From assembly GCA_017529925.1 (NCBI GenBank), contig JAFXMZ010000020.1, forward strand, positions 1 through 64,000: a DNA stretch of 64,000 nucleotides. Direction: 5' to 3'. The position numbers and the translations under genes were made by a program. Origin of the DNA: Clostridiales bacterium. Its GTDB lineage: Bacteria > Bacillota > Clostridia > Saccharofermentanales > Saccharofermentanaceae. This document shows positions 25,767-35,073 of the stretch, one piece after another (positions within the stretch are counted from its first letter, which is position 1; each line of letters begins with the position of its first letter). A model generated the notes under the pieces. That model saw nothing but the letters and a program-made list of their open reading frames with translations, did not search any database and was not told the DNA's origin.

Positions 25767-27206
25767 ATGAAAAGAAAGGCAGTGGCAGCGATACTTACGA
25801 CAGCGCTCCTTTTGAGCGCATGTTCATCCGGCGAGGGCTCCGGGGAAAAGACATCGGAGTCCCAGGCACAGGCTTCTGAAGTATTGGCGACCGACAGCGA
25901 AAAGGAAACTGAGACGGAGGCTCCTGCAGAGACGGAAGAGACAGCTGAGGTCACATATCCGGATGCGCCTGAAGGAGCAGTCGTTCCCGAAGGATACCAT
26001 TTCGTATGGTCGGATGAATTTGACGGTGATACATTATCCGAATACTGGTTCAGGGAGACGCATCCTGCAGGATGGGTCAACCATGAGCTCCAGACATATA
26101 ACCAGGATGAGGAATATGCCTACGTAAAGGACGGGTCGCTGATAATCCAGCCCGTTAAGAAGGTAACTGACGAAGGTATAACGACATACTATTCCGGAAG
26201 GCTTTCCACGATGACGAAGGCAAAGTTCCAGTATGGTTATGTCGAGGCAAGGATCAAGGTACCGGAAGGAAAGGGATTCCTTCCCGCATTCTGGATGCTC
26301 CCTCAGAAGGCTACGTACGGCAACTGGCCTTCCTCGGGTGAGATCGACATAATGGAAGTCGTAGGCGGTCAGGAGGAATCAGTTTACGGTACTCTTCACT
26401 TCGGTGTTCCACATAATCAGCGTCAGGGAACTTATACGAACGAGACAGGTGAGAAGTATTCCGATGACTACCATATCTATGCATGTGAGTGGGAGCCCGG
26501 CAAGATCACTTTCTTCGTTGACGGCTATCCCTACTACAGCACGGGCGACTGGTTCTCCGCTTCCTCCGCAGGCAACGAGAGAGACTATCCCGCACCGTTC
26601 AATCAGGAGTTCTACATAATACTTAATGTGGCTGTCGGAGGAGACTGGCCGGGAGATCCCGACGAGACGACCACTTTCGATGAGAAGGCTCAGATGAAGG
26701 TCGATTATGTCCGCGTCTATCAGAAGGATGAATACGATGAGAACGTTACTAAGCCCGAGCACGAATATAACTTCAGGGAGCCTGATGAGACGGGCAACTA
26801 TGCTACGGCAGAGTGGCAGTTCTATTCGATGAACGGCGGCGTCGGTGAAGCTTCAATAGGTGATGATCAGATCGACATAAAGATCACCGACCAGGGCGAG
26901 GTCGATTATGCGATCCAGCTCGTAAATGAGGGCCTTCCCATGGAGAGCGGCGAGACATATATCTACACATTCGAGGCGAAGGCAGACGCGCCCAGGACGA
27001 TGATAACGGCCGTAACGGGTCCCGATAATGATTATGTCAGATACTGGGGCGACGAGACGGTGGAGCTCACGACAGACTGGAAGACATATGAATATGAGTT
27101 CAAGATGGCGGGAGACCCGGACGACAATGCACGTATCGAGTTCAATATGGGTATGCAGGGAACCGACGGCATCTCGATCAGGAATGTCTCGATAAAGAAG
27201 AAATAA
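25767..27206 (+). CDS. Secreted GH16 beta-glucanase lipoprotein with C-terminal CBM-like domain
   Basis: 479 residues. The lipobox LLSAC gives a lipid-anchored exported protein, followed by an acidic Thr/Glu/Ala spacer (about 23-75). The GH16 domain (about 78-320) carries the catalytic GEIDIMEVVG, with the ExDxxE nucleophile and acid-base pair, and YGYVEARIKVP upstream, typical of laminarinases and lichenases. Residues about 330-479 look like a CBM4/9-type beta-sandwich ending SIRNVSIKKK. It would cut beta-1,3 or mixed-linkage glucans at the cell surface. It is flanked by terminators. Confidence 0.92.
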   Translation: MKRKAVAAILTTALLLSACSSGEGSGEKTSESQAQASEVLATDSEKETETEAPAETEETAEVTYPDAPEGAVVPEGYHFVWSDEFDGDTLSEYWFRETHPAGWVNHELQTYNQDEEYAYVKDGSLIIQPVKKVTDEGITTYYSGRLSTMTKAKFQYGYVEARIKVPEGKGFLPAFWMLPQKATYGNWPSSGEIDIMEVVGGQEESVYGTLHFGVPHNQRQGTYTNETGEKYSDDYHIYACEWEPGKITFFVDGYPYYSTGDWFSASSAGNERDYPAPFNQEFYIILNVAVGGDWPGDPDETTTFDEKAQMKVDYVRVYQKDEYDENVTKPEHEYNFREPDETGNYATAEWQFYSMNGGVGEASIGDDQIDIKITDQGEVDYAIQLVNEGLPMESGETYIYTFEAKADAPRTMITAVTGPDNDYVRYWGDETVELTTDWKTYEYEFKMAGDPDDNARIEFNMGMQGTDGISIRNVSIKKK

Positions 27207-27230
27207 GCACGATCAGAATGGATTCTAAAG

Positions 27231-27264
27231 CGGGCTGTCACTTAACAGGTGGCGGCCCGTTTTG
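27231..27264 (+). terminator. Terminator after GH16
   Basis: An 11-bp stem, CGGGCTGTCAC with GTGGCGGCCCG, a 7-base loop, then TTTTG. Confidence 0.88.
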
Positions 27265-27343
27265 TCTGTTCCACATTGTATTTCGTGTATAATAGTACTT
27301 GGAAAAGAAGTTGTTTTACAGACTGTTTTGGAGGTCGTTTGAT

Positions 27344-28495
27344 ATGCGTGTCGAAAAGGGAATGCGTATTGAATCGCATCTTGATGACTATACAGTGATT
27401 GATATTGAAACATGTGGTCTTATTGGAAGTCTACGCAACTATGTAATTGAACTGTCTGCCATTAGGGTTAGAGAAGGACAAATAATAGAAGAATACTCTT
27501 CTTTGGTCAATCCGGGCATACCTATTCCGGATGAAGTAGTCAAACTGACCGGAATAACTAATGAAATGGTAGCTGACGAACTATCTATAGACACTGTTCT
27601 TCCCCGCTTCCTTAGTTTTGTAGGTGATGATATCGTAGTTGGTTTCAATATTAATTCTTTTGACTACAATATAATATATGATCTTTCAGAGGCCATTTTA
27701 GGGAAACCATTTACCAACGATTTTGTGGACATTCTGTATGCTTCCCAAAGAACTGTCCCGGAAATGAAAAAACACTCTCTGGAGTATATGTGTAATCTAT
27801 TTGGCGTAAATGATACTGGTGCTCATAGAGCGTTGAAGGATTGTTATTTAACTAAGCAAATCTACGATATGCTGTGGGAGAAATATGGTAGGGAAGCGTT
27901 TGATGACAGCAGGCATCAGGTTGGTCAAAACGATTCATCAAATAAAAAGACCAATTTCTCACTGGAAACAATACAACTGCAAGAACTCAATGAAATACTT
28001 TCGGATATAATAAGCGACAATACGGTTACTCAAGAGGAAGTAGTATCCTTGGCATTATGGATGGAGAAAAACAACCATCTTAAGGGTAACTATCCCTATG
28101 ATCGAGTATTCCGTCTTCTCGAAAGAATTCTGGAAGATTGTATTATTGACAGAGATGAATTGCAATTGCTCTTCGATATTTTTCAGGACTATACTAATCC
28201 CGCAAAAACAACCTGTAACGATGTCGCTGAGCTGCGTGACAAGCATTTTGTTATCACTGGGGAGTTTACATATGGATCCAGAAATGATGTAGAACAATAT
28301 ATAGCCTCAAAAGGCGGGATAGTTGATAATACAGTAAAAAAGACTACAGATTATGTCGTAATTGGCTCTCTCGGATCTCAGGCTTGGAAAAACGGAAACT
28401 ACGGTGGAAAGATAAAAAAAGCTATGGAGCTGCGAGACAAGGGTCAGGCAATCGAATTAATTGGCGAAGAAGATTTCTTTTCTTTAGGAGGGTAA
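27344..28495 (+). CDS. DEDDh exonuclease with C-terminal BRCT domain
   Basis: About 383 residues. The N-terminal DnaQ-like 3'-5' exonuclease has DIETCGL (Exo I), the NINSFDYNIIYD block (Exo II) and HRALKDCYLT (Exo III), giving a DEDDh set. A middle helical region (about 200-290) resembles a TerB-like or helical linker and is unassigned. A BRCT domain (about 298-383, RDKHFVITGEF) resembles those of NAD-dependent ligase and Pol III epsilon-type proteins. GGAGGT before the ATG at 27344 fixes the start, and a TATAAT lies at 27288-27293. The AT-rich composition contrasts sharply with its neighbours. Confidence 0.85.
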   Translation: MRVEKGMRIESHLDDYTVIDIETCGLIGSLRNYVIELSAIRVREGQIIEEYSSLVNPGIPIPDEVVKLTGITNEMVADELSIDTVLPRFLSFVGDDIVVGFNINSFDYNIIYDLSEAILGKPFTNDFVDILYASQRTVPEMKKHSLEYMCNLFGVNDTGAHRALKDCYLTKQIYDMLWEKYGREAFDDSRHQVGQNDSSNKKTNFSLETIQLQELNEILSDIISDNTVTQEEVVSLALWMEKNNHLKGNYPYDRVFRLLERILEDCIIDRDELQLLFDIFQDYTNPAKTTCNDVAELRDKHFVITGEFTYGSRNDVEQYIASKGGIVDNTVKKTTDYVVIGSLGSQAWKNGNYGGKIKKAMELRDKGQAIELIGEEDFFSLGG

Positions 28496-28502
28496 ATGCA
28501 GA

Positions 28503-29111
28503 ATGGAACAAATAGGATTATTTTCCGGCGATAATTGGATAGATAACATCAAGAGTATATTAGCAGAGATAATGACCACAGAGGAATTACCAGAAAACGC
28601 ACTAGTCTTAGTTAAGAACAGCTCAAAGGTGAAAGATATAACTACTTCTTATTCCGTTTCTGTGAACAAGACAGAATACCCTCGCAACCCCAAAACAAAC
28701 AATTCATCAAAGACGCCGTTGTTTAATATCCAAGTGAAGACCAACAGTAATGATGAAGTAGAAAAACTTTATTATTGTCTTCCCGAAGACATGATCCCGA
28801 TTTTGGAACAGAAGTCGTTTGATATTACATATAGCAAGAGAGAGTCCGATGCATTTACCAGGGTAAGCATTGATCATAAAAGTGATAGGTTTATTGAATT
28901 CTCATTGCTTGTCATCAAGTCTATGTTGGATACCTATTTTTCAAAAGGCGGACAGTCGTTTGGATGCTGTAGTATGTTTGAAGAATGCTCAGATGCAAAA
29001 AAGTGTTTGCACGAGAATAAGCTCTATGCGCGCGGATGCGCATATTATCACAACCTGAAACAAGGAAGGATATTCTACGGAAAAAATAGAAATGTTGAAA
29101 ACGGAATCTAG
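28503..29111 (+). CDS. Hypothetical partner with Cys-rich C-terminus
   Basis: A 202-residue protein starting 8 bases after the exonuclease-BRCT gene. Residues 1-145 have no recognised fold. The last 50 carry a cysteine pattern (GCCSMFEECSDAKKC, then GCAYYHNLKQGRIFYGKNRN) that I have seen as a small zinc-binding-like tail on unrelated Firmicute proteins. It probably binds zinc or nucleic acid. Same AT-rich codon use, same cassette. The function is unknown, with processing or repair alongside the exonuclease the natural guess. Confidence 0.7.
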   Translation: MEQIGLFSGDNWIDNIKSILAEIMTTEELPENALVLVKNSSKVKDITTSYSVSVNKTEYPRNPKTNNSSKTPLFNIQVKTNSNDEVEKLYYCLPEDMIPILEQKSFDITYSKRESDAFTRVSIDHKSDRFIEFSLLVIKSMLDTYFSKGGQSFGCCSMFEECSDAKKCLHENKLYARGCAYYHNLKQGRIFYGKNRNVENGI

Positions 29112-29291
29112 CTCTCTTTAAAAACCCAATGATATCCACGTGTAGTTTTTGTTCTAGAGCGACAACATTTATATGGTCTTGATTCAAATATTGCTTTTGG
29201 TTTTGCTATTTATCCATTATGCTTTGCTTGATTTGATTCAACAAATTGAAGCGGGTATAACATAACAATTAGCGGAAGGGTTTGTTTCCTT

Positions 29292-30029
29292 ATGGATTAT
29301 CTGCAAGGGCAAAGATTACTAACAACTGTATTGCTCGATGAGAAAGACCATAAGATCTCCGATGGTATCTACCATAGGTTTCAGATCGATCTTGCATACA
29401 ATTCAGACCGGATGGAAGGCAACTGTTTGACCTATGAACAGGTAAAGGCTCTTTTCGATACGGGTACTATATCCGATGAGTCTGCCAGGGTGGATGACAT
29501 CATAGAGACCGTTAATCATTTCAGGTGTTTTGATCATATACTCGATACTCTGGATGAGCCCCTTTCGGAGGGATATATCAAGGAGCTTCACCGGATGCTC
29601 AAGACCGGAACTCTGAGCTCGCGTTCGGAGGAAGCGGTGATAGGTGAGTATAAGAAATATGCAAATGAAGTCGGCGATGTGAAGACCGCGCTTCCTGAAG
29701 AAGTCCACGATCAGATGGTATCGCTTCTTGATGAGTATAACGGGCTTTCGGATGTGACTCTTGAGGATATAGTTTCGTTTCATGTCCGGTTCGAGAAGAT
29801 ACATCCTTTCTATGACGGAAACGGACGCATAGGCAGGCTCATAATGGTCAGGGAGTGTCTGAAAAATAAGATCACTCCGTTCGTCATCAGTGACAACGAG
29901 AAGATCTTCTACTATATGGGACTGAAAGAGTGGCAGACAGAAGATAAACATCAGCGTCTGATGTCATTATGTGAGCTGTCACAGATGGATATGGAGAAGA
30001 TCCTCGAATACTTCGGGATCAGTTTCTGA
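29292..30029 (+). CDS. Fic-family protein with N-terminal inhibitory motif
   Basis: A 245-residue Fic-fold protein, usually an AMP transferase acting on proteins. The catalytic motif HPFYDGNGRIGR starts at His171 and is complete. The N-terminal segment NSDRMEGN (Ser38 to Glu42) fits the (S/T)xxxE(G/N) autoinhibitory helix, placing it in the class II self-inhibited Fic group. AAGGG lies 12 bases before the ATG, a rather long spacing. It converges on trkH with the two stop codons abutting (TGATCA). Its composition is like the core genome, unlike the upstream cassette. Confidence 0.92.
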   Translation: MDYLQGQRLLTTVLLDEKDHKISDGIYHRFQIDLAYNSDRMEGNCLTYEQVKALFDTGTISDESARVDDIIETVNHFRCFDHILDTLDEPLSEGYIKELHRMLKTGTLSSRSEEAVIGEYKKYANEVGDVKTALPEEVHDQMVSLLDEYNGLSDVTLEDIVSFHVRFEKIHPFYDGNGRIGRLIMVRECLKNKITPFVISDNEKIFYYMGLKEWQTEDKHQRLMSLCELSQMDMEKILEYFGISF

Positions 30030-31487
30030 TCACTTATTTTTCTTCCTGAAGGCTTCTGCGTAGAGGCGGGGATGGAAGAGGATCAGGAGAGGGAAGAGCT
30101 CGAGCCTTCCTGCGATCATGTCGAGGATGAGGACATATTTCGAAAAGGGTGAGAAGAGTGCATAGTTGCATGTCGGACCGACTTTCGCAAGTCCGGGGCC
30201 TATGTTGTCGAGCGTTGCAACGACTGCGGTGAAGGAAGTCGTAAGGTCGAAGTTGTCGAGCGATACCAGGAATGTGGAACCTACCATGACCGCGAAGAAA
30301 GAGATGAAGAAGACGTTTATGGAACGGACGACTTCGTGTTCCACGGGACGGCCGTCCATGTTGATCTTGCGGACGATCTTCGGGTGGATGTAGGAAGAGA
30401 GTTCTTTTCGAATTGATTTAAAGAGAACGATGAAACGGGAGACCTTGATGCCGCCGCCCGTAGAGCCGGCGCATGCACCGATCATCATGAGTATGACGAG
30501 GGTCAGCTTACAGACTGTCGGCCAGGTGTCGAAGTCCGCCGAAGCAAAACCGGTGGTGGTCATTATCGATGTGACCTGGAAGAATGCATGTGTCAGCGCC
30601 TTGAACGCATTCTCGTACATGGAGAGTATATTGACGAAGATGATGGCTGTGGCAGCTGCGATGATGAGAAGGTACTTTCTGACTTCCTCGAGCGTGAAAG
30701 CCTTTCTGAACTGCCGCAGCAGCATGAAGCAGTAGAAGTTGAAGTTGATACCGAACAGGAGCATGAAGATGCCGGCTACCCACTGGACGTATGGAGTGTA
30801 GCTCATGAAGCTGTCGTTCTTTATACCGAAGCCTCCCGTGCCTGCCGTACCGAACGAAAGTGTCAGGGAATCGAAGATCGACATGCCTCCGAACATGAGG
30901 AGGATGACTTCGATGAGTGTCAGGCCGAGATAAACGAGGTAGAGGATCTGCGCGGTATTCTTGATCTTGGGAAGGACCTTGCCGACGGAAGGCCCCGGCG
31001 ATTCGGCACGCATCAGGTTGATGTTGGAGCCGCCCGACATAGGGACTACCGCAAGAAGGAATACGAGAACGCCCATGCCTCCGATCCAGTGTGTGAACGA
31101 TCTCCAGAAGAGGAGCGAATGCGAGAGCGACTCGATATCAAAAAGAATGCTCGCACCCGTCGTCGTAAATCCCGATACCGTCTCGAAAAGCGCGTCCGTG
31201 AATCTCGGTATGGCACCCGACATGTAGAAGGGGAGACATCCGAAAAGACTCATGATTATCCATGAGAGCGAAGTGGCGACGCAGCCTTCCTTGAGGTAGA
31301 TGGTATTATTTTTCGGTTTGCTGATCGTTCCCAGCCATCCCAGGATGATGAGGCCTCCTGATACTATCGCAAAGTCGACCCACTCAGGATCCCCGTAAAG
31401 TACCGCTACGATAAGAGGAAGGAGCATGAGAGCTCCTTCGATCCTCATAACTTGACACAGGATATATCTGATGATCGACTTATTCAT
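30030..31487 (-). CDS. trkH: Potassium uptake channel subunit TrkH
   Basis: A 485-residue membrane K+ translocator of the Trk/Ktr/HKT superfamily with four helix-pore-helix repeats. The pore loops are visible: GFTTTGASI, FGTAGTGGFG, TTTGFASADF and DNIGPGLAKVGPT. It needs a cytoplasmic RCK ring, and the double-RCK TrkA lies directly upstream with a 20-base gap. Last gene of the ktrB-ktrA-trkA-trkH operon. There is no terminator before the converging Fic gene. Confidence 0.93.
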   Translation of the reverse strand: MNKSIIRYILCQVMRIEGALMLLPLIVAVLYGDPEWVDFAIVSGGLIILGWLGTISKPKNNTIYLKEGCVATSLSWIIMSLFGCLPFYMSGAIPRFTDALFETVSGFTTTGASILFDIESLSHSLLFWRSFTHWIGGMGVLVFLLAVVPMSGGSNINLMRAESPGPSVGKVLPKIKNTAQILYLVYLGLTLIEVILLMFGGMSIFDSLTLSFGTAGTGGFGIKNDSFMSYTPYVQWVAGIFMLLFGINFNFYCFMLLRQFRKAFTLEEVRKYLLIIAAATAIIFVNILSMYENAFKALTHAFFQVTSIMTTTGFASADFDTWPTVCKLTLVILMMIGACAGSTGGGIKVSRFIVLFKSIRKELSSYIHPKIVRKINMDGRPVEHEVVRSINVFFISFFAVMVGSTFLVSLDNFDLTTSFTAVVATLDNIGPGLAKVGPTCNYALFSPFSKYVLILDMIAGRLELFPLLILFHPRLYAEAFRKKNK

Positions 31488-31507
31488 CTCGTCTTACGTC
31501 CTTCCCG

Positions 31508-32896
31508 TTACCTCAGGATATCATTGGCCTGTTTGAGACCTTTATGTGACGTTACGATCATGAAGGTATCACCTACGCTTATGACGTCATTACCTGAAGG
31601 GATGATTATCTTACCCTTATGGCTTATGAATGCGACGAGGAGGTTCTTCTTGAGCTGCAGTTCGCGAAGCGGCTTATCCGTAATGGGAGAAGTCTCCGTG
31701 ACCTTGAACTCTATTGCTTCGACCCTCGAATCGAACATATTGTACAGAGTCTCTATCTCGCCTGACCTCGATGCGCTCATGGCCCTTACATATCCGACTA
31801 TGGTCTCGGATGTGATGAACTTCGGATAGACGACGGATCCGAGGTCGAGATCGTTGATTATCTCGTTGAACCTCGTCCTGTTTATCTTCGTTATGACCTT
31901 TGCTTTTGAAAGCCTCTTGGCATGGAGCGTGAGCATGACATTCTGCTCATCGATGCCCGTAAGAGGGACAAATGATTCGACGTCGGAAATGCCCTCCTCC
32001 ATTAGAAGGTCGGGATTCGTGCCGTCGCCGTTGATGATGATGGCCTTGGGGAGCAGAGTCGTCAGCTCTTCGCATCTTTCCCTGCTGCGCTCTATTATCT
32101 TGACGTTTATGCCCTTGCGAAGGAGCCCGGTCGCAAGATAGAATGCGGCACGTCCGCCGCCGATTATCATGGTATTCCTTACCTGCTTGGTCTCGAATCC
32201 GATCTGCTTCAGGAAGAATCCTTCTGTCTTCCTGTCTGCGACGAATGAGATATTGTCGCCTGCATGGAGCTCAAAATCACCGCCCGGGATAGTAACTTCT
32301 CCGGCTCTCTCAACGGCACAGATGAGAATGTCATTCGTTATATTAGCGCCGAGATATGCGACGGTCTTTCCCTCGAGGACATTCCCTTCAGGGATCTTTA
32401 TCTTTACGAGCTCAGCCTGACCGTGGGCAAATGTATTGATATCGAGTGCCGTGGGAAGACAGAGTATTCGTCTCATCTCGCGCGCGGCTTCGAGTTCCGG
32501 GTTGATGACGAGGGCAAGGCCGAGCTTCTCTCTTATGTAGTTGATCTCCTTGCTGTAATCGGGGGTCCTTACCCTGGCTATCGATGCACAGTCGGAGAAC
32601 TGTTTGGCTATGGTGCAGCACAGGAGGTTGAGTTCATCCGAATCGGTTACCGCGATGATCAGATCGGCATCATCGATCCCCGCTTCCTTCTGAACAGTGT
32701 AGCTGGCGCCGTTTCCGACCAGCCCCATGATGTCATATGAATCCGAGAGTTCATGTACCTTATTCGCATCACGGTCGATTATCGTAATATCGTGGCCTTC
32801 GCCGCGGAGCTGCTGGACAAGCGTGGAACCGACCTTTCCGGCTCCTACGATTATTATCTTCAGGCCCTTTTCCTTATTGTTTCCGAGAATGAACAT
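31508..32896 (-). CDS. trkA: Trk potassium system regulatory protein TrkA
   Basis: A 462-residue cytoplasmic protein with two RCK units in tandem. The first Rossmann motif is IIIVGAGKVGSTL near residue 14 and the second is TMIIGGGRAAFYL near 240. Each is followed by an RCK_C (TrkA_C) domain. It gates TrkH in response to NAD(H)/ATP, and the RCK_C domains of such proteins often bind c-di-AMP in Firmicutes. GGGAG lies 6 bases before the ATG. It lies between single-RCK ktrA and trkH. Confidence 0.93.
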   Translation of the reverse strand: MFILGNNKEKGLKIIIVGAGKVGSTLVQQLRGEGHDITIIDRDANKVHELSDSYDIMGLVGNGASYTVQKEAGIDDADLIIAVTDSDELNLLCCTIAKQFSDCASIARVRTPDYSKEINYIREKLGLALVINPELEAAREMRRILCLPTALDINTFAHGQAELVKIKIPEGNVLEGKTVAYLGANITNDILICAVERAGEVTIPGGDFELHAGDNISFVADRKTEGFFLKQIGFETKQVRNTMIIGGGRAAFYLATGLLRKGINVKIIERSRERCEELTTLLPKAIIINGDGTNPDLLMEEGISDVESFVPLTGIDEQNVMLTLHAKRLSKAKVITKINRTRFNEIINDLDLGSVVYPKFITSETIVGYVRAMSASRSGEIETLYNMFDSRVEAIEFKVTETSPITDKPLRELQLKKNLLVAFISHKGKIIIPSGNDVISVGDTFMIVTSHKGLKQANDILR

Positions 32897-32907
32897 ATGC
32901 GCTCCCT

Positions 32908-33549
32908 TTAAAGGATCTTCTTGATGCTTTTCTTGTCGATCGCAAGAAGGAGTTCGCAGCCTTCCTCGATCGGTGCATCAGGATCAGGCTGCGTCGAAGC
33001 GGATCCCTTCTTTATCGCGACGACGTTGATGTTGTATTTTCCGCGGAGATCGAGTTCCTTGACGCTCTTGCCGATCCACTCGGCCTTGGGCTTCATGTCT
33101 ATGAGACAGAGGTTGTCGCTCAGGTCGAAATACTCGAGCAGGTCATCCGATACAAGATGGTTCGCCGCACGGATCGCGGCCTCCTCCTCGACATATGTGA
33201 TGCGGTCGGCTCCGACCTTGCGGAGGAGCTTGCCCATCCTCTCGGAATCGGCCTTGGCGACTACAAGAGGCACGCCCTCCTCCTTGGCGATCATGGCGCA
33301 CATTACGCTTGCTTCTATATGGCGGGACATGCAGATGACAACGACGTCGAAGTTCGACAGTCCGAGTTCCTTAATGCTCTCGGGATCGGAAAGATCGGCC
33401 GCCATTGCATATGTGGCGGAAGAACCCAGAGAATCGATGAGCTCCTTATCGTCATCGGCGACGAGCACATCCGCGCCGTTGCCATAGAGCGTCTCCGCCA
33501 GCTTCTGTCCGTATTTTCCCATTCCGAGTATTGCAAAAGATTTGTACAT
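32908..33549 (-). CDS. ktrA: Ktr potassium system regulatory protein KtrA
   Basis: 213 residues, one RCK_N (FAILGMGKYGQKLAETL, Rossmann) plus one RCK_C domain. This is the octamer-forming nucleotide-sensing ring of Ktr channels. It starts 10 bases after ktrB ends, with AAGGAG before the ATG. c-di-AMP inhibition of this class is known in other Firmicutes. The pairing with ktrB is by context. Confidence 0.92.
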   Translation of the reverse strand: MYKSFAILGMGKYGQKLAETLYGNGADVLVADDDKELIDSLGSSATYAMAADLSDPESIKELGLSNFDVVVICMSRHIEASVMCAMIAKEEGVPLVVAKADSERMGKLLRKVGADRITYVEEEAAIRAANHLVSDDLLEYFDLSDNLCLIDMKPKAEWIGKSVKELDLRGKYNINVVAIKKGSASTQPDPDAPIEEGCELLLAIDKKSIKKIL

Positions 33550-33559
33550 CCTGTTCTCC

Positions 33560-34933
33560 TTATCCTACGAAAAAGTTTCCCTTGGCGGGTTCGACGTCGC
33601 GGTTCCTTCCCTTCCCGGTGAAGAAGAGAGCTATCGAGATCGGTCCGATCCTGCCCAGATACATTGCTGCCATGATTATAATTCTACCGATGCCGTTAAG
33701 TGAAGAGGTAATATCGCGCGACAGACCGACGGTCGCAACGGCGCTCGTTGTCTCATAAAGACCGTCCGTAAGCGACACGGGATTTGTTGCCGTCAGAAGG
33801 ATCGTAAAGCCGAGAGTGAAGAGAAGGTTGACCGTGAAGATCGCGATCGCCTTCCTGACCAGGTCCTCCGAGAATCTTCTCGAAAAGACTACGGTGTCGT
33901 GGCCGTGCCTTATATATGCGAGGGATGTCAGCAGCAGGACGAATACAGTAACCGTCTTTACGCCGCCCGCGGTACCCATCGGAGATCCGCCTATGAACAT
34001 CAGGATACAGCCCAGAAGAGACGAAGCTTCGGTGAGGCCGCTCTGGGGAACGGAAGCAAATCCGGCCGTCCTGAACGACACTGACTGGAAGAGGCTGTTT
34101 AGTATCTTGTCCCCCGTAGACATATTGCCGAGGGTCGCAGGGTTATCCTTTTCGAGCAGGAAGATGAAGACGGCGCCTGTAAGGATGAGGGCAAATGTCA
34201 GGACGAGCACCAGCTTCGAGTGCTCGGAGAGGCGGCTGATGCGCCCGCGGTCCTTTCCTTTCCTGCGGACCAGCGCGCCCGCCGAGGATGCCATGTCGAA
34301 CCATACGATAAAGCCGAGGCCTCCGATGACTATGAGGAGCATCGTAACCGTGAGAACGAGTGGATCGGAGGCGCAGGAGACCATCGAGTCGCTCCATGTT
34401 ATGTCGAGGCCCGCGTTACAGAAAGCCGAGACTGAAGTAAAGACCGACATGAAGATGCCTTTCGCTGTTCCGAATTCGGGGATGAACCTGATCATGTAGA
34501 GCAGGGCGCCGATGATCTCGACAGCGAAAGTTCCCTTAAGGACGCTGATCATAAAACGCACGAGCCCGTCCAGCGTGTTGAGGTCGAAGGAATCCATTAT
34601 CATGAGGCGCCCCTTGAGCGAGAAGCGCTTGCCCAATATCAGTATGACGATCGACGATACGGCTATGATGCCGAGTCCTCCGAGCTGGATGAGCAGGAGG
34701 ATCACGATCTTGCCGAATAATGTCCAGTGCGAAAAGGTCGGTACTACGACAAGTCCCGTTACGCTGACACATGTCGTCGATGTAAAAAGCGCCGTCAGGA
34801 AGGATGTCTCCTCCCCCGGAACGGTCGCAAAGGGAAGCATCAGGAGGATGGCTCCGATGAAGATAAGACCCAGGAATCCCAAGGGGATGACCTGTGCTGA
34901 TGTGAATCTTCCTGATAAGGAACGCCTGCCCAT
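33560..34933 (-). CDS. ktrB: Ktr/Trk potassium channel subunit KtrB
   Basis: About 457 residues with the four pore repeats of the superfamily (TSTTCVSVTGLVV, SVSAFCNAGLDI, SFRTAGFASV, SAVATVGLS). It is shorter than TrkH and matches KtrB/TrkG-type channels. An upstream in-frame ATG at 34963 exists, but GGAGG sits 5 bases before the ATG at 34933. First gene of the operon. The promoter should lie in the AT-rich 34970-35040 stretch. No c-di-AMP riboswitch was recognised. Confidence 0.92.
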   Translation of the reverse strand: MGRRSLSGRFTSAQVIPLGFLGLIFIGAILLMLPFATVPGEETSFLTALFTSTTCVSVTGLVVVPTFSHWTLFGKIVILLLIQLGGLGIIAVSSIVILILGKRFSLKGRLMIMDSFDLNTLDGLVRFMISVLKGTFAVEIIGALLYMIRFIPEFGTAKGIFMSVFTSVSAFCNAGLDITWSDSMVSCASDPLVLTVTMLLIVIGGLGFIVWFDMASSAGALVRRKGKDRGRISRLSEHSKLVLVLTFALILTGAVFIFLLEKDNPATLGNMSTGDKILNSLFQSVSFRTAGFASVPQSGLTEASSLLGCILMFIGGSPMGTAGGVKTVTVFVLLLTSLAYIRHGHDTVVFSRRFSEDLVRKAIAIFTVNLLFTLGFTILLTATNPVSLTDGLYETTSAVATVGLSRDITSSLNGIGRIIIMAAMYLGRIGPISIALFFTGKGRNRDVEPAKGNFFVG

Positions 34934-35073
34934 CTTGCCTCCGTTAATCTTTTGTTCACACATATTTTACCGCAAATAACAGATTATTAATCTAAAAGAA
35001 TCGAATCCGGCCCTTGATTAATATTATTATCTGTGCATAGGGTGAATTCTAATACATCGGGAGAGCAAAAACA

